Source: Cytauxzoon felis
Lineage: Eukaryota > Apicomplexa > Aconoidasida > Piroplasmida > Theileriidae
Direction: 5' to 3'
NCBI GenBank assembly: GCA_020283715.1
Contig: JAIQCW010000007.1
Coordinates: 1 to 64,000, forward strand
DNA length: 64,000 nucleotides
Shown here: in pieces, positions 58,680 through 64,000 of the stretch
Numbering within the stretch: the first letter of the stretch is position 1
How the letters are laid out: every line of letters begins with the position of its first letter
Made by a program: the position numbers and the translations under genes
Notes under the pieces: model-generated
Database searches by the model: none
Told to the model about the DNA's origin: nothing
The model's input: only the letters and a program-made list of their open reading frames with translations

Positions 58680-60854
58680 ATGGAACATAAAAAAATTACA
58701 GATTATGATTTATTAAAGAAACACTATACATTTTTAAATGATCAGGTTTATTAATCTTGAAATGTTTTTATTGTCTATTACTTTATATAGGATGATGGTT
58801 CATGGGAATCTAACCTCGTATCTTCATACCATGAATCATTGTTCAAGGAATATGCAATTTGTGATTTATCGTCTTATAAAAGTGGCAATGTAAGATTTTC
58901 AGGACTTTTTTTTAATTTTTTAGATCGGTCTGAGGTGGAGAACAGCAGAAGAAGTAATTAGTGGGAAGTGCGAAAAAATATGCTCCAATGTTGCTTGTAA
59001 TGAACACGTAGGGCTCAAAAGCTACGAACTTCTTTTTAATTACATTGAGAATAACCAGAAAAAAGAGGTATGTTTAAGGACCTTTGACGTTCATGGACGT
59101 GACATACGTGAAATTGATGTTATTATCCGACTTTATCATTTTTGGATGGCTTCCTTGGCTTTAATCACTGTAATGTACATCTGTAAATAACGGGAGGGGA
59201 TCAATTTGAGTAACATGGAAGGATTTAAGAAATAGAAGGGAAACAGAAGATGGTAGGGAAAAAAACGTGGTTTCCACCAGATACTACTAATCAATATGCC
59301 GGGAAAATTGTTGGTAATAGGGACGGTCGTAAGTGGATGGGTAGAATTTCCATGTTTATTGCTGGTTTTATAATGCTTACTCCACATAGAATTGCTATGA
59401 CTTGTGCTCCTCATATTCTTAAACGTTATCATCTGCCACCAGATGTCGTTGGACTGTTTATATATAAGATCCATGCTCCTATGGAGTTGAGTGGATTAGT
59501 CGGTCAGTTGGTCACAAATATTATAGCCTGGACAGTTAGAGCATCATCGGCTCCAAGGTGGATTTTCAGAAGCTTCTCTATTGTATCTGCCTGGTCAATG
59601 TTTTTAAGTGGAATTCTATCATTCATTTTGTTATATTCCGGTGATGATTATGGACATTTTAATTATTTTTTCTGGAGTATCATTCTATTGACGCTTACAA
59701 ATGGTCTGTATTGTTCCTCCACTTTCAAATTAGAAGGTTTCATTGCATCAATGTACGGTGCTGGTATACCATCATCCGGATTCTTTACGTTTTTCCTTCA
59801 TAAATTTTGTAAATTGAAATCCAAGAGAGATGGTTGGACTGATTTTGACCGCAGTATTTTATTAATACAATATTGGGTCACTGTAATTACATTAGGGCTA
59901 ACCACTATATGGTGGACCATCGATATTGGATTTGATATATATGATACGCAAACAATCGAAGGAGATGCCAATACTAGTGGTACCGATGCCTATACTAAGG
60001 CTATCGATTTTGGTAGAACACAAAATGATCGTAGAAAGGAAGATGGGAACAAAGGCATTGGCAAACTGTTTATACGCAAAACTGAACCTCTAAATAAAAA
60101 AAATCCTACTGCTCCCCTTAAAGATACTGGGCATGCCGCTGATTGGTCTCCTATATTCATGTTAGCTACATCACTCGGTTCTGTATACTTTTTCTATCCT
60201 TCGATCAGTCCGTATCAACTGGTAGATGAGGTTATTGGAAAGAAAATTGATTTATGGGTTCAATTTACAGCGGCTATCCCGAATTTCGGCGTCGCTATAT
60301 TGGATATTATTGATGAAACAGCCGGTAAGGAATGTGGACCAAGTGGCAAACACTGGTTTAGAGATGATAATGGTAATAGTGGTCATAAACGTTATGATTT
60401 ATGGCATCTCTCCTGGTTGGCGATTATACCATACCTATTGTGCATTTTTATCTTCATATCGTTGATGCATTTTCCCGATGGTTGTATTTCAAAAATCATC
60501 AATGGCAATCCTATAGTTATTGGGCTCATTGGTAATACCTTCAATTTCTTCCAGGAATGCTTGGAATCAATAGGATTCGCAGGGGCCGGTGGCCAGGGTA
60601 CCCGAGAACCCAATTCAGCTTGGAATGAACCCACTGGTAGTTCTGGTACTCTTAAAAATGATTTCAATGACGACATAGCCGCATTTAACGTCTTATTCAC
60701 GTATATTTTTATGGTCATATCCATGTTTTTTTGGCATCGTGTTTATAAAAATTTCATTCACCCATCTATTCTATAGACATTGGTCAAGGTTTGTGTATGT
60801 GCGGAATGTTCGGTAAAATTAAAAGAGGGTATAAAAAGGAAGAAGATTACATGA
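58680..60854 (+). CDS. FRA10AC1-family protein; hosts a nested gene
   Basis: Small nuclear protein of the FRA10AC1 family (spliceosome-associated in other eukaryotes). Exons 58680-58745, 58791-58889, 58924-59067 and 60777-60854, all phase 0, give 128 residues. Matches in order: DDGSWESNLVSSYHESLFKE, YAICDLSSYKSG, LRWRTAEEVISGKCEKIC, GLKSYELLFNYIE and, in exon 4, LVKVCVCAECSVKL, which restores the second Cys pair of the zinc-binding region. Introns 1 and 2 are 45 and 34 nt. Intron 3 (59068-60776) is 1,709 nt and contains a complete same-strand membrane-protein gene, whose last base is the last base of the intron. Confidence 0.87.
59182..59215 (+). promoter_or_regulatory. shared upstream element of nested copy 3
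   Basis: TGTAAATAACGGGAGGGG followed by ATCAATTTGAGTAACATGG, 35 bp before the ATG at 59250. It corresponds to the elements at 8004 and 19921. Confidence 0.6.
59250..60776 (+). CDS. intron-nested multi-pass membrane protein, copy 3 (intact, no beta modules)
   Basis: 508 residues, one exon. Eleven hydrophobic segments: TM1 ISMFIAGFIMLTPHRIAM, TM3 WSMFLSGILSFILLYSG, TM6 YWVTVITLGLTTIWWTI, a short hydrophilic loop (about residues 235-295), then TM7 DWSPIFMLATSLGSVYFFYP, YQLVDE, TM9 WLAIIPYLLCIFIFISLM, TM10 with FFQECLESIGFAG and TM11 FTYIFMVISMFF. This is the compact form of the family and defines the shared frame. It lies in intron 3 of the FRA10AC1-type gene on the same strand. The stop codon TAG (60774-60776) also provides the host splice acceptor AG. 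Substrate unknown; the 6+5 layout suggests a transporter. Confidence 0.87.
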   Translation: MVGKKTWFPPDTTNQYAGKIVGNRDGRKWMGRISMFIAGFIMLTPHRIAMTCAPHILKRYHLPPDVVGLFIYKIHAPMELSGLVGQLVTNIIAWTVRASSAPRWIFRSFSIVSAWSMFLSGILSFILLYSGDDYGHFNYFFWSIILLTLTNGLYCSSTFKLEGFIASMYGAGIPSSGFFTFFLHKFCKLKSKRDGWTDFDRSILLIQYWVTVITLGLTTIWWTIDIGFDIYDTQTIEGDANTSGTDAYTKAIDFGRTQNDRRKEDGNKGIGKLFIRKTEPLNKKNPTAPLKDTGHAADWSPIFMLATSLGSVYFFYPSISPYQLVDEVIGKKIDLWVQFTAAIPNFGVAILDIIDETAGKECGPSGKHWFRDDNGNSGHKRYDLWHLSWLAIIPYLLCIFIFISLMHFPDGCISKIINGNPIVIGLIGNTFNFFQECLESIGFAGAGGQGTREPNSAWNEPTGSSGTLKNDFNDDIAAFNVLFTYIFMVISMFFWHRVYKNFIHPSIL

Positions 60855-60901
60855 ATTAAATTGAAATCTTGATTATAATCCTTGAATTAACCTAAATAAA
60901 G

Positions 60902-61898
60902 ATGTCAGACTTTAATGATTCGAGTACTTTATTCATAAATTGTATCAAACAACGCGTTTGTCTATGCTTGTCCCATCCTTTTAAATCCTCAGTTTAAATC
61001 GTATGACGATGAATTACTTTCAATTCAAGAGAAATTGATTAATGAATTGGATTATAATCCCGAGATTTTTTCAACAGATTTACAATTGATTAAGATGAAG
61101 GATGATTTATCTATGTTGTTGAAGTCCTTTAATGTTAGTTTAGTGTTCACTTATCTCGTGATACTATAGACCCTTTATGTATATAAGAGGGAGTTTATAA
61201 TAGTTTTACAATCGCAATTGAATTTGATGTCAATTTTAACTGACTTGGAGGTTTGATGAATAAATTTTTCGCTCTTGTATTTTTTTAATGTATAGAAGAG
61301 CTTAGAATGTACAACAGTTGTTGATAATAGGCATAGATTATTGGCTGATCATATATTATCTCTATGGAATGATACAAGTTGTTTAGAATCTAACGTGACT
61401 ACAACTATTGGATCTATTAGTACATCACCAAAGAGTTTAGAATCTGATGAGATTACATTTATACCTGTATGAGGTTTTATTATAAAATTATGAATTTTCG
61501 ATAGATTACCGAGGGTCAATTTGATACCGTTCCAACATTGGTCAGGAGAAGAGTTAAATTAGAGCAGTTGAATGAATTTTATAAATTCTTATTCACTGAT
61601 GCGTTGAAGAACAACATGTATTACTGATTACAATCCATTTCATTTCAACAACTTTTAGATGTCTACCGATTAGGTTGAGAGATATATCAAAATCCGGTAT
61701 AAAAGTCTTTGGTCAAACTGGTAAGTAACTGAGTATAGTCTAAAATATAAATTACAAAGGATCTGCCAAGGTTTACACGTTAAGATATCTAAAGGTCATT
61801 GATTTTATACCAAAGTATGTAAACATTTACATATTTAATCATTCAATAGGGAAGGTATCGTACAATTACTAGATGATCGATTTAAAAGAAAGAAATGA
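60902..61898 (+). CDS. SKA1-like kinetochore protein
   Basis: Eight exons: 60902-60955, 60993-61133, 61170-61250, 61296-61466, 61505-61617, 61659-61720, 61760-61814 and 61850-61898; all phases agree, 241 residues. The N-terminal half is helical (ELLSIQEKLINELDY, IVLQSQLNLMSILTDLEKS) and would join a SKA-type coiled coil. The C-terminal half resembles the SKA1 microtubule-binding domain: FDTVPTLVRRRVKLEQLNEF, then LRDISKSGIKVF and a basic end (DDRFKRKK). Similarity is to the general pattern (VPxxxRGRLxxxQxNE) and not decisive. Introns are 35-45 nt. It follows the FRA10AC1-type gene by only 47 bp. Confidence 0.6.
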
Positions 61899-61974
61899 AA
61901 TCCAAACAAAAAAATTTTGCCACAATTATATGAATTTACCCTCATCGGAATAGGAGTTATATTACAAATGTCGT

Positions 61975-62470
61975 GTCCTCCACGATGTTACATCCACCTC
62001 TCCTTGTTTTGCAGACAGCTCTTCCACTTGAGGTCTTTCCACTCGCCGTGGTGGCCTCTTCTATTTATTTCCCCCTTCGCTTCCCTGAGATCAGCTACGG
62101 GTCCACATGAGGTTATAATCTAATCTCGCCGAGATAAGAATAAAGTGACGGAATTCACACAAGTGAGGATATCTCAATGAATATAAATTGGAATGAAGTG
62201 AGGATGATAAAATTAAATACAATCATCAAATTCCTCTTCAATGAAGTATTGACATCAGTTATACATCCAATAGTCATTACACAATCTTCATGAGATTCCC
62301 CAGAAATTCTGGATTTCCTTCAAATTTTGGAGGTTAAAATGAAGTTGGTGGAAGACAGTGATTGGGCCTCAAGTGGAATACCCGCAGCTGATCTCAGGGA
62401 AGCGAAGGGGGAGGTAAATAGAAGAGGCTCCACGCCTAGTGGAAAAGCTGTCTGTAAGACAACATACTGA
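61975..62470. repeat. intergenic repeat complex with ~250-bp element copy 4
   Basis: Modular boxes (61975-62115 and 62365-62470) flank the element at about 62118-62372, inverted like copy 3, with TCTCGCCGAGATAAGAATAA, TCAATGAATATAAATTGGAA and GAGATTCCCCAGAAATTCTG. It fills most of the 61899-62665 intergenic region; no gene is seen there. Confidence 0.88.
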
Positions 62471-62665
62471 CTATACAAATTCCAGTGGAATCTATCTTTA
62501 AGACAGGGAAAGGTTGTATTATATGATATAAAGATCTGTAATATGTAATTGGTGTGTTTTGATAGTGGTAATATTTATTGGTCATCTGATCATAGTCCCC
62601 CCTGATGATGTTGTGAAAATCTCCACTATGTTTGAATATAAAATAAAAATGTACAGTAAAAACAA

Positions 62666-64000
62666 ATGATTAATTTATTATTATTTATATTTGTGTTAAA
62701 TGTTAATTATTCTAGTACTCGTCGTGCCAATGAGTTTTACACATTTAAAGACGCCAAGGCGACATCGGTATATATAGCTATAAATAATGATTTGGAGAAG
62801 AATGGTCCAAAAAGAGCTATCCAAATTGGTCCTTCATTTTGGTGTAGTACGGGAAATCATGCGGATACGGATTTCGGTATGTTTTGATGTTACACATTTA
62901 CACATCAATTACCAATAGTATCATGGACTGGTGAATTGTATGATTTAGCAAAAGTATCGCAAGTTGAGATCTATTGGGAGTATGCTCCAAAGGTATTTAC
63001 ACATTTGATGTAAATGGATGAATTATTAATATTCAGGAAGTTGAGATTTCAACATCATTAACTGGTGATGACTTCAATATTGTTATGCCCTTCAAGGAGA
63101 CATTTGAGAATAAGCGTATGTTGAAAAGATTGATTGTCATCTATTTTTTAGCATCTTATAAGGAGGTATTCAAGTTGGATATACCTGAAGAGGCAAAATT
63201 TATACGTTTGACAATGCGTGGATCCATCAATACATATTTCGGTATTAGACAAGTCCATATTGTTGGTAGTGGATCACCTTTATTTATGATCAAGTCTGGT
63301 ATATCATCTGATGTTGGAGAAATGTGTCTACAATTAGAGGAAGGGCAATTTGATGATAAGGCTCGAGTTATACTCGATCAATGTACACATGCAATAGCAG
63401 CTTCTGATGGTAGAGTGAGTTGAATAATAATAAATGATTCATCCTAATTTAGGAATTATGGAGACAAGACTCGAGAGGTCGTATAATAAGTGCGATTTCA
63501 TATCCACCAAAGTGTTTAACATCTATTGATCCATCGAAATGTTAGTTGATACCATCAAATTCAATAAAATTTTCTTCCTTTAGATGGTGGTGTTATAGTG
63601 GATGATTGTAATGATGACTCAAATGCTTGGGATTTTATGGGTAATGCTCAATTAAAGACGTTGAATGAATTATGTTTGACACAAAAGGATGATTATAGCA
63701 ACAAGGCTGGAATGGGTAATTTAATTCGTCTGTTAAAAGTTGATGCTAAATCTAATGGAAATAGTACAAAACATGAAGAACAATACGCAATTGATGGAGA
63801 TTTAAAGACATATTGGGCATCACTCATTTACCCAGATTCCAGTAGCCATAACTCAACATTTACCCTAAATTTCGGTATGTAAAGAAATCAATACCACTTC
63901 TAATACACTGTATTCCACTAACCGTTCCACTCGAGGTCCAGTATTATTCTCCATCTCCACCCGATGTCGTCCTGCCGTCAGCTATTCTAATTACCTCCCC
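62666..64000 (+). CDS. secreted multidomain adhesive protein, CCp/LCCL-like, 3' part outside window
   Basis: Exons 62666-62876, 62919-62992, 63037-63414, 63453-63540 and 63584-63874 join in phase; a sixth must lie beyond the edge. MINLLLFIFVLNVNYSSTRR is a signal peptide. The body is beta-rich with several Cys residues (FWCSTGNHADTDF, GEMCLQLEEGQF, VDDCNDDSNAW). The segment QYAIDGDLKTYWASL is typical of discoidin (F5/8 type C) domains. Apicomplexan CCp proteins (sexual-stage secreted adhesins) begin this way, but the LCCL domain is not in view, so the assignment is tentative. The intron after 63874 carries a modular repeat. Confidence 0.65.
63905..64000. repeat. modular repeat array at the right edge
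   Basis: B-like, A, A-like, F variant and the start of a C box, in the last intron visible of the CCp-like gene; the array continues out of the window. Confidence 0.85.

Overview
The window is nuclear DNA of an apicomplexan piroplasm. The evidence is a dense, AT-rich gene layout with very short GT-AG introns (26 to about 50 nt), a double-GroES chaperonin of the apicoplast type, a RAP-domain protein, a CCp/LCCL-like secreted protein, and arrays of a Tyr-rich beta module (VYVYY ... PLLICL ... WYKR) that I associate with the Theileria equi / T. haneyi lineage. The species is inferred, not proven. All gene models below were joined by eye from splice sites and reading phase.

Layout, left to right: beta-adaptin (-, partial), ribosomal protein eL30 (-), an unknown protein (-), eIF3h (-), an unknown five-exon gene (+), cytosolic-type isoleucyl-tRNA synthetase (-), apicoplast-type Cpn20 (+), a Trf4/5-type poly(A) polymerase (+), TRAPPC2 (-), a C2-like/coiled-coil protein (-), an unknown multi-exon gene (-), a RAP-domain protein (+), TRAPPC6 (-), DDX41 (+), ribosomal protein uL15/L27a (+), an FG nucleoporin (-), thymidylate kinase (-), a CDK-like kinase (+), a secreted protein (+), an unknown protein (+), a small multi-pass membrane protein (-), glutaminyl-tRNA synthetase (-), ribosomal protein uL14/L23 (+), syntaxin-5/Sed5 (-), a FRA10AC1-family splicing protein (+), a SKA1-like kinetochore protein (+) and the 5' part of a CCp-like secreted protein (+).

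The striking result is a gene family that sits inside introns of these conserved genes. Three apparently intact copies (8069-9868, 19980-22837, 59250-60776) and four decayed or truncated copies (in the IleRS, RAP and GlnRS genes, GlnRS carrying two) encode proteins with about 11 membrane segments in a 6+5 arrangement. The loop between segments 6 and 7 varies and can carry arrays of the beta module. All seven lie on the same strand as their host gene. The three intact copies share an upstream element (core AAATAACGGG). In the FRA10AC1 gene the TAG stop of the nested gene is also the AG splice acceptor of the host intron.

A second layer is a modular dispersed repeat built from boxes of about 16-35 bp in both orientations, more GC-rich than its surroundings. 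More than 25 blocks lie in enlarged introns, in intergenic DNA, at the edges of truncated nested copies, and in frame inside three protein-coding genes. Four copies of another element of about 250 bp are each flanked by these boxes. Introns without such cargo are mostly under 60 nt; nearly all introns above about 340 nt carry a box array, a nested gene, or both.
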